This document shows positions 48,322-54,751 of a stretch of 54,751 bases of DNA, in pieces. The position numbers and the translations under genes were made by a program. The notes under the pieces are model-generated. The model was not told the DNA's origin. It was given only the letters and a program-made list of their open reading frames with translations, and did no database searches. Source of the DNA: Halomonas smyrnensis AAD6 (GTDB lineage Bacteria; Pseudomonadota; Gammaproteobacteria; Pseudomonadales; Halomonadaceae); NCBI RefSeq assembly GCF_000265245.1, contig NZ_AJKS02000020.1, positions 1-54,751 of the forward strand, read 5' to 3'. How positions within the stretch are numbered: position 1 is the stretch's first letter; each line of letters begins with the position of its first letter.

Positions 48322-48825
48322 TCAGGCGGCCTCGCCTTCCTTCTGGTCACGCAGCGCGGCGAGGGTACGAACCAGCTTGCCGGCAGAAGCCTCCTTCATG
48401 ACGGACATCAGCTTCGCGATGGCCTCGTCATAGGTCGGCAGGCTTGCCAGGCGGTCGAGATCGCTCGCCGGGATGAACTCGCCTTCGTATGCCAGCGCCT
48501 TGACTTCGAAGTCTTCCTCGGACTTGCCGAACTCCTTGAACAGACGGGCGGCGGCGCCCGGATGATCGGTGGAGAAGGCCAGCAGAGTCGGACCCACGAA
48601 AGACTCGTTCAGGCACTCCCACTGAGTGCCTTCGAGGGCGCGGCGTGCCAGGGTGTTGCGGACAACACGGATCTGGACGCCATTCTCGCGGGCCTGCTTG
48701 CGCAGTTCGGTCATCTTGGTGACCGAGACGCCACGAGAGTCGGCAACGACGACGGAGAGAGCATCCTTGGCCGCTTCACTGACCTCGGCAACAATGGCCT
48801 TCTTGCCTTCGAGTGCTAGTGGCAC
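48322..48825 (-). CDS. rplJ: 50S ribosomal protein L10
   Basis: The 167-residue L10 has [40 protein letters not shown] and the C-terminal [20 protein letters not shown]. It anchors L7/L12 to the 50S subunit and in enterobacteria represses its own leader. The GTG at 48825 is chosen because AAGGAG lies 8 bp upstream; another GTG at 48834 overlaps that site. The 271-bp leader contains an L10-leader-like region. Confidence 0.98.
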   Translation of the reverse strand: MPLALEGKKAIVAEVSEAAKDALSVVVADSRGVSVTKMTELRKQARENGVQIRVVRNTLARRALEGTQWECLNESFVGPTLLAFSTDHPGAAARLFKEFGKSEEDFEVKALAYEGEFIPASDLDRLASLPTYDEAIAKLMSVMKEASAGKLVRTLAALRDQKEGEAA

Positions 48826-48899
48826 GGTGATCACTCCTTCGTGCCGGAATCTCCGCAGAGGATTCCGGTGGTTACCATCTCCCCCGGCCGGGCCATGAG

Positions 48900-49025
48900 G
48901 CCGCGGGCCGGGGGTCCTGGGTGATGGTGCTCACCAGATATCTGGCGGCCACACCATCTGCGCAGGCGGTCCCGAGGGACGATTAAGCCGCCTCGGCAGC
49001 GAGGCGGCACCTGCGGTCTTTGACG
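48900..49025 (-). promoter_or_regulatory. L10 leader-like regulatory region of rplJL
   Basis: In the 271-bp rplA-rplJ gap the minus strand reads ACCGCAGGTG, a GCCGCCTCG/CGAGGCGGC hairpin, TTAAT, then CCTGCGCAGATGGTG and a GGTGAGCACC stretch. This order resembles the L10-binding leader of gammaproteobacteria that lets excess L10 block rplJ translation. Borders are approximate. Confidence 0.6.
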
Positions 49026-49096
49026 ATGCCCCGCCGACTCGCATCGATGTCGTGCACGGGGACCGCAAAGTTCTTGCTCGATTGTCGATCGCGGCG

Positions 49097-49789
49097 TTAG
49101 ACGAACGCAGCGTGATCGACGGTCAGACCCGGGCCCATGGTGGTGGACAGGGAAATCTTCTTGAAATACACGCCCTTGGAAGTGCTCGGCTTGAGCTTCT
49201 TCAGGTCGGCGATCAGGGCTTCGAGGTTGCCGCGAATGGCGTCGGCGTCGAAGTCGGCCTTGCCGAGGGTGGCGTGGATGATGCCGTTCTTGTCGGTACG
49301 GAAACGCACCTGACCGGCCTTGGCGTTCTTGACGGCGGTGGCCACGTCCGGGGTCACGGTACCGACCTTCGGGTTCGGCATCAGGCCGCGCGGACCGAGG
49401 ATCTGACCCAGCTGGCCGACGACGCGCATGGCGTCCGGCGAGGCGATGACCACGTCGAAGTCGAGCTGGCCCTTCTTGACCTGCTCGGCCAGGTCGTCCA
49501 TGCCGACGATGTCGGCACCGGCTTCCTTGGCGGCTTCTTCGTTGGCACCCTGGGTGAAGACGGCAACGCGCACGTCCTTGCCGGTGCCGTTCGGCATGAC
49601 GGTGGCGCCACGCACGACCTGGTCGGATTTACGCGGATCGACCCCCAGGTTGACGGCGACGTCAACGGACTCGTTGAACTTGACGGTGGACAGCTCGGAG
49701 AGCAGGGCCACGGCCTCCTCGAGGGAGTACGCCTTGTTCGGGTCGACCTTCTCGCGAATCTGCTGAGCGCGCTTGGTGAGCTTAGCCAT
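49097..49789 (-). CDS. rplA: 50S ribosomal protein L1
   Basis: The 230-residue L1 has [20 protein letters not shown], the signature [20 protein letters not shown] and the C-terminal [13 protein letters not shown]. It forms the mobile L1 stalk at the E site and in Escherichia coli represses rplKA translation. It starts 2 bp after the rplK stop, so the two are coupled. Length slightly shorter than in Escherichia coli (234). Confidence 0.99.
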   Translation of the reverse strand: MAKLTKRAQQIREKVDPNKAYSLEEAVALLSELSTVKFNESVDVAVNLGVDPRKSDQVVRGATVMPNGTGKDVRVAVFTQGANEEAAKEAGADIVGMDDLAEQVKKGQLDFDVVIASPDAMRVVGQLGQILGPRGLMPNPKVGTVTPDVATAVKNAKAGQVRFRTDKNGIIHATLGKADFDADAIRGNLEALIADLKKLKPSTSKGVYFKKISLSTTMGPGLTVDHAAFV

Positions 49790-49791
49790 GA

Positions 49792-50223
49792 TCAGAGGCC
49801 CTCCACGTTGAGGCCCATGCTGCGGGCACTACCGGCAATGGTACGCACCGCGGCGTCGAGGTCGGCAGCGGTCAGATCCGGCTCCTTGGCCTGAGCGATC
49901 TCTTCCAGCTGCTCGCGGGTCACGGTACCGACCTTGTTCTTGTTCGGCTCACCGGAGCCGGACTTGATGCCAGCGGCCTTCTTCAGCAGGACGGCTGCGG
50001 GCGGCGTCTTGGTGACGAAGGTGAAGCTGCGGTCGGAGTACACGGTGATGACGACGGGCGTCGGCAGACCGGCCTCGAGGTTCTGGGTCTCGGCGTTGAA
50101 CGCCTTGCAGAACTCCATGATGTTCACGCCGTGCTGACCCAGCGCGGGGCCCACGGGGGGACTCGGGTTGGCCTTACCGGCTGCAACCTGCAGCTTGATG
50201 TAAGCCTGTACTTTCTTGGCCAT
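49792..50223 (-). CDS. rplK: 50S ribosomal protein L11
   Basis: The 143-residue L11 has [38 protein letters not shown] and [20 protein letters not shown]. It binds the GTPase-associated centre of 23S rRNA, the site of thiostrepton, and activates RelA. It follows nusG after 95 bp with a perfect hairpin in that gap. One residue longer than in Escherichia coli. Confidence 0.99.
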   Translation of the reverse strand: MAKKVQAYIKLQVAAGKANPSPPVGPALGQHGVNIMEFCKAFNAETQNLEAGLPTPVVITVYSDRSFTFVTKTPPAAVLLKKAAGIKSGSGEPNKNKVGTVTREQLEEIAQAKEPDLTAADLDAAVRTIAGSARSMGLNVEGL

Positions 50224-50268
50224 GATTTACTCCAGATGGGTGATAGCGCCTTGCGGCTCCCCGGTTAA

Positions 50269-50291
50269 GACGGCCGCTCTCGGCGGCCGTC
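50269..50291 (-). other. Perfect hairpin between nusG and rplK
   Basis: GACGGCCGC (50269-50277) and GCGGCCGTC (50283-50291) form a 9-bp stem around a 5-nt loop, 27 bp past the nusG stop. No U tract follows. It could be a processing site, an L1-binding leader element or a pause site. Confidence 0.5.
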
Positions 50292-50318
50292 ACGAAAGTC
50301 TGCTTGGCGAGAGGAAGG

Positions 50319-50852
50319 TTATTCCTTCTCGACCTGGGAGAACTCCAGCTCGACCGGCGTGGCGCGGCCGAAGATCAGCACGCTGACCTGCAGACGGCTC
50401 TTGTCGTAGTTGACTTCCTCGACAACGCCGTTGAAGTCGGCGAACGGGCCGTCGATGACGCGCACGGACTGACCCGGCTCGAACATCGTCTTGGGGCGCG
50501 GCTTGTCGGTGCCGTCCTTGACCCGGCTGAGGATGGCATCGGCCTCCCGCTGGGTGATCGGCGCCGGCTTCTCCTTGGTGCCACCGATGAACCCCATGAC
50601 GCGCGGAGTCTCGTTGACCAGGTGCCAAGTCTCGTCATCCATTTCCATCTCGACCAGCACATAGCCGGGATAGAACTTGCGCTCGCTCTTGCGGCGCTTG
50701 CCGTCACGCATCTCGACGACTTCTTCGGTCGGCACCAGGATCTCGCCGAAGCGATCTTCCATGCCGTACATCTTCACGCGCTCGATGAGCGAGCGCATGA
50801 CATGCTTCTCGAAGCCGGAGTAGGCGTGAACGACGTACCAACGCTTGGACAT
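50319..50852 (-). CDS. nusG: Transcription termination/antitermination factor NusG
   Basis: The 177-residue protein has the NGN domain first ([54 protein letters not shown]) and a C-terminal KOW domain ([20 protein letters not shown]). It speeds elongation, links RNA polymerase to S10 or Rho, and is needed for rRNA antitermination. The ATG at 50852 follows AGGAG and lies 8 bp past secE. The longer upstream frame overlaps secE and was rejected. Confidence 0.99.
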   Translation of the reverse strand: MSKRWYVVHAYSGFEKHVMRSLIERVKMYGMEDRFGEILVPTEEVVEMRDGKRRKSERKFYPGYVLVEMEMDDETWHLVNETPRVMGFIGGTKEKPAPITQREADAILSRVKDGTDKPRPKTMFEPGQSVRVIDGPFADFNGVVEEVNYDKSRLQVSVLIFGRATPVELEFSQVEKE

Positions 50853-50860
50853 GAAGACTC

Positions 50861-51229
50861 CTAACCAATGACGCCGGACATGGCCCAGCCAAGCAGCGTG
50901 TCGATGAGCCACAGCGCCAGGCCCACGACCAGAACGGCGACCAGCACGATGGCGGTGGTCTGCACGGTCTCGGGACGGCTGGGCCAGACGACGCGCTGAA
51001 TTTCCTTCTTGGCACTGCGGGCCAGCTCGACCAGCTCACGCCCCTTGGTGGTGGTCAGCGCCACCAGCGCCGCCACCACGCTCAGGGCGACGACGCCAAG
51101 CACGCGATAGAGCAGCGCCTGATCGGCAAAATAGGTGTTGCCGACCACGGCAAGAACCAGCAGGGTAACGACAACCGCCCACTTGAGACCGTCGTGGCGC
51201 GTCTCCTGCACCTCGGCGTTATGTTTCAT
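50861..51229 (-). CDS. secE: Preprotein translocase subunit SecE
   Basis: The 122-residue protein has three membrane segments, as in the Escherichia coli form: [39 protein letters not shown] and [20 protein letters not shown]. The conserved cytoplasmic block [20 protein letters not shown] precedes the last one. It clamps SecY in the translocon. The ATG at 51229 is chosen; a TTG further up is in frame but overlaps the ribosome-binding site. It lies 73 bp after tRNA-Trp on the same transcript. Confidence 0.97.
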   Translation of the reverse strand: MKHNAEVQETRHDGLKWAVVVTLLVLAVVGNTYFADQALLYRVLGVVALSVVAALVALTTTKGRELVELARSAKKEIQRVVWPSRPETVQTTAIVLVAVLVVGLALWLIDTLLGWAMSGVIG

Positions 51230-51302
51230 GAAAACGAGACTCCTCAAGGTGCGGCAATCGAAACATGAAAGACAAAAGAAATCTCACCAGCCTGGGGAAG
51301 AC

Positions 51303-51378
<76 letters not shown>

Positions 51379-51428
51379 GTTGCTTCCGCGACCGCCCTTT
51401 GCGGGAGGCCTCAGCGACAGCGGGCGCC

Positions 51429-51457
51429 ATCATAGCGAATGCCGCCCGTACTGACAA
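51429..51457 (-). promoter_or_regulatory. Promoter of the tRNA-Trp-secE-nusG transcript
   Basis: On the minus strand TTGTCA (51457-51452) and TATGAT (51434-51429) are 17 bp apart, followed by a GC-rich discriminator GGCGCCC typical of stringently controlled promoters. It starts just downstream of the tRNA-Thr terminator. Confidence 0.82.
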
Positions 51458-51495
51458 CCCCTGATCCAGCCTCTCTCGCACCGGCCAGGGAAAGA

Positions 51496-51523
51496 GAAAA
51501 GGCGAGCTCGCGCTCGCCTTTTC
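51496..51523 (-). terminator. Terminator after tRNA-Thr
   Basis: GAAAAGGCGAGC (51496-51507) pairs with GCTCGCCTTTTC (51512-51523) around TCGC. On the minus strand it runs into TTTTCTCTTT. It closes the Tyr-Gly-Thr tRNA unit before the tRNA-Trp promoter. Confidence 0.88.
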
Positions 51524-51527
51524 AATT

Positions 51528-51602
51528 TGGAGCTCATGGACGGATTTGAACCGTCGACCTCACCCTTACCAAGGGTGTGCTCTACCCCTGAGCTACATGA
51601 GC
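51528..51602 (-). tRNA. thrT: tRNA-Thr (anticodon GGT)
   Basis: The cloverleaf is complete: acceptor GCTCATG/CATGAGC, anticodon loop TTGGTAA, T arm GGTTCAAATCC, encoded CCA. It is the last tRNA of the Tyr-Gly-Thr set and is followed by a terminator in place of tufB. Confidence 0.97.
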
Positions 51603-51614
51603 AAAACCTTAGCT

Positions 51615-51688
<74 letters not shown>

Positions 51689-51736
51689 CTGCCCGCTCTT
51701 GCTGCCACCACCCGCCTCGACGAGTGCGGCCAAACC

Positions 51737-51820
<84 letters not shown>

Positions 51821-51832
51821 AACTGGCGGAGC

Positions 51833-51860
51833 ATTTTACCGCTCCCGTTCTCGGTGTCAA
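51833..51860 (-). promoter_or_regulatory. Promoter of the tRNA-Tyr-Gly-Thr unit
   Basis: On the minus strand a perfect -35 TTGACA (51860-51855) and -10 TAAAAT (51838-51833) are separated by 16 bp, directly upstream of tRNA-Tyr. Confidence 0.85.
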
Positions 51861-51939
51861 GTGATTGTTTTACCAATCTTCTTGAAGCATGGCACGGCGG
51901 CCTCGGCTCGCCTGCTCCCCTAGAACGCGACGCATTGTG

Positions 51940-52779
51940 TCAAAGCAGCATGGAGAACGCAAGCCCTGCGCGAATCTTTTCCAGCGGCACCCGACGCGGC
52001 ACCGTCGGCGCCCCGGACATCCGGCCCGCCCGCTCCGCCGCCGTGAGCGGAAAGCAGGCCTCCAGCCCGCCGTAGACCATGTCCGGCCAGACGGCATGCG
52101 GGACCTGCACCCCGCGGGAGACCACCCGGGCATCCCCCCCGGTCAGCAGCAGCGGCAGCGACACCCCCTCGCGGTCGCACACCTCGCTGTAGATCCGATT
52201 CACCGCACTCACCGCCGCCATGTAGATGCCATGATTGACGGCCTCCACCGTGCGCTCGCCCGGCACCAGCAGCGCGTCGGCCTCGCTGTCGGGATCGATC
52301 GCCACGTTGCGCGTACCGAGCTTGAGGCTTTCCTTCATCAGCCGGAGTCCGGGCAGGATATAGCCGCCCAGATGCTGCCCGCCGGGCAGCACGAAATCCA
52401 CGGTGATGGCGCTGCCGCAGTCGACCGTGCAGCAGCCGCCCGCCAGCTGATAGCCGGCCAGCACGCCCAGCCACCGGTCCACCCCCAGCTTGCCGGGCTC
52501 CTGATAGCCGTTGGTGACCCCCAGCGCCTCGGGCTCCGAGCGCGCCACATGCACGCTGCGCACCCGACGCTGCAGCAGAGCCACGGTCTGGGCCAGCACC
52601 GCCTTGCGCGCCACGCTGGAGATCCTCACCGCCTCGACCACGTCGAGATCGGGGATGTCGGCCCCGGGGCGCCATTCCTCGCGCGTCCACACGGCTCCGC
52701 GCGAACGGATCTCGCTGCTCTCGGCATCCTTCAGCCGCCACTTGGACAGGGTGTTGCCGATATCCAGGTCCAGGATCAT
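51940..52779 (-). CDS. coaX: Type III pantothenate kinase
   Basis: The 279-residue protein phosphorylates pantothenate, the first step of coenzyme A synthesis. It belongs to the ASKHA fold: LDLDIGNTLSKWRLKD at the N-terminus, then LGVDRWLGVLAGYQL, TVDCGSAITVDFVLPGG and GGYILPGLRLMKESL. The ATG at 52779 overlaps the last base of the birA stop (TAATG), so the pair is translationally coupled. Type III kinases are not inhibited by CoA, unlike CoaA. It sits upstream of the tRNA unit, as in pseudomonads. Confidence 0.95.
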   Translation of the reverse strand: MILDLDIGNTLSKWRLKDAESSEIRSRGAVWTREEWRPGADIPDLDVVEAVRISSVARKAVLAQTVALLQRRVRSVHVARSEPEALGVTNGYQEPGKLGVDRWLGVLAGYQLAGGCCTVDCGSAITVDFVLPGGQHLGGYILPGLRLMKESLKLGTRNVAIDPDSEADALLVPGERTVEAVNHGIYMAAVSAVNRIYSEVCDREGVSLPLLLTGGDARVVSRGVQVPHAVWPDMVYGGLEACFPLTAAERAGRMSGAPTVPRRVPLEKIRAGLAFSMLL

Positions 52780-53759
52780 TACCGCCCCCGCACGCTGATC
52801 TCGCCCCCGGCGAGACGCTCGCGACCGCCCTCCCCTTGCACCCAGAGGTTGCCCGCCGCATCGACCCCCTCGGCGATCGCCGGCTCGCGGCGTTCACCGC
52901 GGATGATGTCCACCTCACGCCCGGCGAAGGCATGCCGAGCATTCCAGGCTTCCTGCCAGGCACCGAAGCCCTGATGCTCGAACTCTGCCAGCAGCGGCAT
53001 CAGGCCGTCGAACAGCTCCACGGCCAGCTGGTTGCGCGACAGCCCCGGGGCCTGGTCGCGGACCGCCCCCACCGGCTGCTCGATCCCTTCCCGGAACGCC
53101 AGCGGCAAATCCACGTTGATCCCCATGCCGACCACCAGCTCGCAGGGCCCCGTCGCATCCCCCGTCAGCTCGACCAGGATGCCCGCCAGCTTGCCCAGCT
53201 CGCCAGACTCTGTCTCCAGCAGCACGTCGTTTGGCCACTTGAGGCGAGGCCGCACCCCATGGCGCTCCAGCACCTGGGCCAGCACGACACCGACGGCCAG
53301 GCTGAGCCCCTCGAGAGCGGCCACCCCGGACTCCACCCGCCAGCCGATCGAGAACATCAGGGTCCGCCCCCAGGGCGTCACCCAGGTGCGCCCACGGCGC
53401 CCACGACCGGCACTCTGCTGCTCCACCAGACAGATCTCGCCGTGGCCCGCCCCCTGCGCGAAGCGCTCGCGCAGGAACAGGTTGCTCGAGGGCAGCGTCT
53501 CCTCGACGAACAGGCGACTGACGTGTTGACGCACCTCCCGCGACAGGCCGGCCACGATGGTGGCGCCGTCGAGCAGCTCCAGCGGCTCGGCCAGGCGGTA
53601 GCCCTGCCCTTTCACCGCCTCCATGGGAATCCCCAGCGACTCCAGCTTGCGCAGCTGCTTCCAGACGGCCGCGCGGGACACGCCCAGCCGCTCGCCCAGC
53701 TGTTCGCCGGAATGAAATTCGCCATCGCTCAACAGGCGGATCAGGTCACCAATGGTCAT
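52779..53759 (-). CDS. birA: Bifunctional biotin-protein ligase / biotin operon repressor
   Basis: The 326-residue protein has an N-terminal helix-turn-helix (FHSGEQLGERLGVSRAAVWK, QLRKLESLGI) and the ligase core: QQSAGRGRRGRTWVTPWG (biotinyl-AMP loop), RLKWPNDVLLE and LVVGMGINVDL. It biotinylates acetyl-CoA carboxylase and, with the DNA-binding domain kept, may repress biotin genes. The ATG at 53759 matches the family start; the longer upstream frame was rejected. It is coupled to coaX, so biotin and CoA supply for fatty acid synthesis share a transcript. Confidence 0.95.
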   Translation of the reverse strand: MTIGDLIRLLSDGEFHSGEQLGERLGVSRAAVWKQLRKLESLGIPMEAVKGQGYRLAEPLELLDGATIVAGLSREVRQHVSRLFVEETLPSSNLFLRERFAQGAGHGEICLVEQQSAGRGRRGRTWVTPWGRTLMFSIGWRVESGVAALEGLSLAVGVVLAQVLERHGVRPRLKWPNDVLLETESGELGKLAGILVELTGDATGPCELVVGMGINVDLPLAFREGIEQPVGAVRDQAPGLSRNQLAVELFDGLMPLLAEFEHQGFGAWQEAWNARHAFAGREVDIIRGERREPAIAEGVDAAGNLWVQGEGGRERLAGGEISVRGR

Positions 53760-53787
53760 GCATGCGCCCTTGCCGGGAAAAACGCTC

Positions 53788-53817
53788 ATTCTAGCGGAAC
53801 TGCCGCGGCGCCGGAAA
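53788..53817 (-). promoter_or_regulatory. Possible promoter of birA-coaX
   Basis: On the minus strand TAGAAT (53793-53788) lies 18 bp downstream of TTTCCG (53817-53812), about 30 bp before the birA ATG. The -10 is good, the -35 weak. Confidence 0.45.
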
Positions 53818-53850
53818 TTCCCGGGCACAGGCTCCGACTCGCGCCATAAC

Positions 53851-53882
53851 GCAAAAGGCCGGGCGAAAGCCCGGCCTTTTGC
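53851..53882 (-). terminator. Terminator after the repeat lipoprotein gene
   Basis: GCAAAAGGCCGGGC (53851-53864) and its complement (53869-53882) close a GAAA loop (TTTC on the minus strand). The minus-strand stem ends in CCTTTTGC. It separates the lipoprotein gene from birA and is nearly symmetric, so it may act both ways. Confidence 0.85.
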
Positions 53883-53916
53883 GTGTCACGCTTCACATCA
53901 GAAGCGCCACTCCGAC

Positions 53917-54375
53917 TCAGTAGCTTGAATCGGCCTCGTCGGCGGCGTCCTCGACGCTGTCACCCGCCTCTTCGACGGCCTCGCCCGTGGCGTCGGCGGC
54001 CTCACCGGCCTCTTCCATGCCCTCGTCGGCGGCGCCTTCGACGGCATCGCCCGTCGCGTCGGCGGCCTCACCGGCCTCTTCCATGCCCTCGTCGGCGGCG
54101 CCCTCGATGGCATCGCCCGTCGCGTCGGCGGCCTCGCCGGCTTCTTCCATGCCCTCGTCGGCGGTCGCGGCGATGCTGTCGCCCGCCTCCTCGACGGAGT
54201 CGCTGGCCTGGTCCATGGTTTCATCCACGCTTTCACCAGCCTCTTCCATGGTCTGGTCGATGTTTTCACCGGCCTCTTCTGCCGGCCCCTCCTCTTCACA
54301 GGCGGCCAGGCCGAAGGCCGTCATGCCGATGAAGCTCGCCAGGGCGATCTTGCGCAGGATCTGCTGTGTCATCAT
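53917..54375 (-). CDS. Acidic repeat lipoprotein, LEA-like 11-residue periodicity
   Basis: This 152-residue protein has a lipoprotein signal peptide (ILRKIALASFIGMTAFGLAAC) with the lipobox LAAC, then an Ala/Glu/Asp-rich tail. Residues about 73-138 are three near-identical 22-residue units built on ADEGMEEAGEAADATGDA, each two 11-residue halves. The 11-mer pattern predicts a long amphipathic helix and resembles group 3 LEA or YtxH-like stress proteins. GGAGGAG precedes two adjacent ATGs; the first is taken. It is probably a periplasmic, membrane-anchored, highly negative protein. I do not know a named family, and any osmoprotective role is inference. Confidence 0.8.
   Translation of the reverse strand: MMTQQILRKIALASFIGMTAFGLAACEEEGPAEEAGENIDQTMEEAGESVDETMDQASDSVEEAGDSIAATADEGMEEAGEAADATGDAIEGAADEGMEEAGEAADATGDAVEGAADEGMEEAGEAADATGEAVEEAGDSVEDAADEADSSY
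53992..54189. repeat. Three tandem 66-bp repeats in the lipoprotein gene
   Basis: Copies start at 53992, 54058 and 54124 with an exact 66-bp period and only scattered changes, all keeping the frame. The first two copies are almost identical, which suggests recent expansion and likely length variation among strains. Confidence 0.85.
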
Positions 54376-54751
54376 GGTATCTCCTCCTGAGATGTGTCGG
54401 CTTCCGCGTCAATACCCTCCCAGCCTAGCCGCCAACTATTGCCGTGGCCACCCCCGAAACGCGTCGCGCTAGGCCAGTCTGTCGCTCCTTACCGACACAC
54501 GCGCCCCTCATCCCTCCAGCATCCTCGGCGCCCCCGACGAAGGCCCGGACCGACCCGACGCAGCCCGAGAACAGCAGCGCCCCGGACTCTCACGAGGAAC
54601 CGGCGCCCTGCGCGATTGGCCAGACATGAAAAAACCCCGACTCATTGAGCCAGGGTTTTCTCGGAATAAGTGCCTGACGATGTCTCGGTCGGCGTTCCGA
54701 TACTCTCCATGGGAACTCCCCGATCCGACACGCGGCCTGTCGACCAGACAT
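54376..54751. other. Right-end gap without a recognised gene
   Basis: This 376-bp stretch has no convincing coding sequence. It should hold the promoter of the lipoprotein gene. A terminator is at 54631-54659, and beyond it a segment on the minus strand slightly resembles the end of a 5S rRNA. The small open frames here have unlikely composition. Confidence 0.6.
54631..54659 (-). terminator. Terminator of a minus-strand unit entering from the right
   Basis: AAAACCC (54631-54637) pairs with GGGTTTT (54653-54659) and CTC pairs with GAG inside. On the minus strand the stem ends in GGGGTTTTTTCATG, a clear U tract. The gene it serves lies at or beyond the window end, possibly an rRNA operon. Confidence 0.75.

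Noticed and set aside
53917..54375. Plus-strand Arg/Pro-rich frames over the repeat region (53883-54472)
   Set aside because: They are shadows of the Ala/Glu repeat on the other strand; only the minus-strand frame has a signal peptide and a GGAGGAG site.

Overview
The window reads as a chromosomal segment of a GC-rich gammaproteobacterium, most likely Halomonas or a close relative of the Halomonadaceae. This is inferred from protein sequence, from gene order (birA-coaX-tRNA-secE-nusG-rpl-rpo-str-S10-spc-alpha on one strand, and uvrA next to an MFS gene and ssb as in pseudomonads) and from high GC content with acidic proteins. No species is claimed.

The left part (1-8.6 kb, plus strand) starts with the end of a renalase-like FAD oxidoreductase and a short CbiX-type chelatase. 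A light/stress-response lipid locus follows. It holds a LitR/CarH-like MerR regulator behind a TGTACA-N12-TGTACA element, a class I photolyase, an NTF2-like protein, and a run of five genes joined by 4-bp start/stop overlaps: SDR, FAD amine-oxidase-like protein, DUF1365, cyclopropane-fatty-acid-synthase family protein and DUF2878. Next come fabA-fabB, which make unsaturated fatty acids, and on the minus strand a PlsC-like acyltransferase, an RmlD-like protein and a lipoprotein of the cardiolipin synthase/phospholipase D family. About 11 kb is therefore devoted to membrane lipids.

The middle (14.5-20.7 kb) holds ssb, a YajR-like MFS transporter, divergent uvrA, and an unidentified exported protein that is probably an outer-membrane barrel.

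From 20.7 to 51.4 kb everything is on the minus strand and is translation or transcription machinery. In transcription order: tRNA-Trp, secE, nusG, rplKAJL, rpoBC, rpsLG, fusA, tuf, the complete S10 and spc operons including secY and rpmJ, and the alpha operon rpsMKD-rpoA-rplQ. Promoter-like sequences stand before tRNA-Trp, rpsL, rpsJ and rpsM. An L10-leader-like region precedes rplJ, and an attenuator hairpin with a U tract lies between rplL and rpoB. A strong terminator follows rplQ. tRNA-Tyr, -Gly and -Thr form a separate upstream unit that ends in its own terminator, with no tufB after tRNA-Thr.

The right end has birA-coaX, an acidic lipoprotein with 66-bp/22-residue repeats built on an 11-residue period, and a terminator that probably closes a transcription unit outside the window, possibly an rRNA operon.

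The features most worth a second look are the photoreceptor-like regulator that has lost its cobalamin-binding residues, the AT-rich TGTACA pair buried inside the NTF2-like gene, and the coupled lipid-modification operon next to fabAB.
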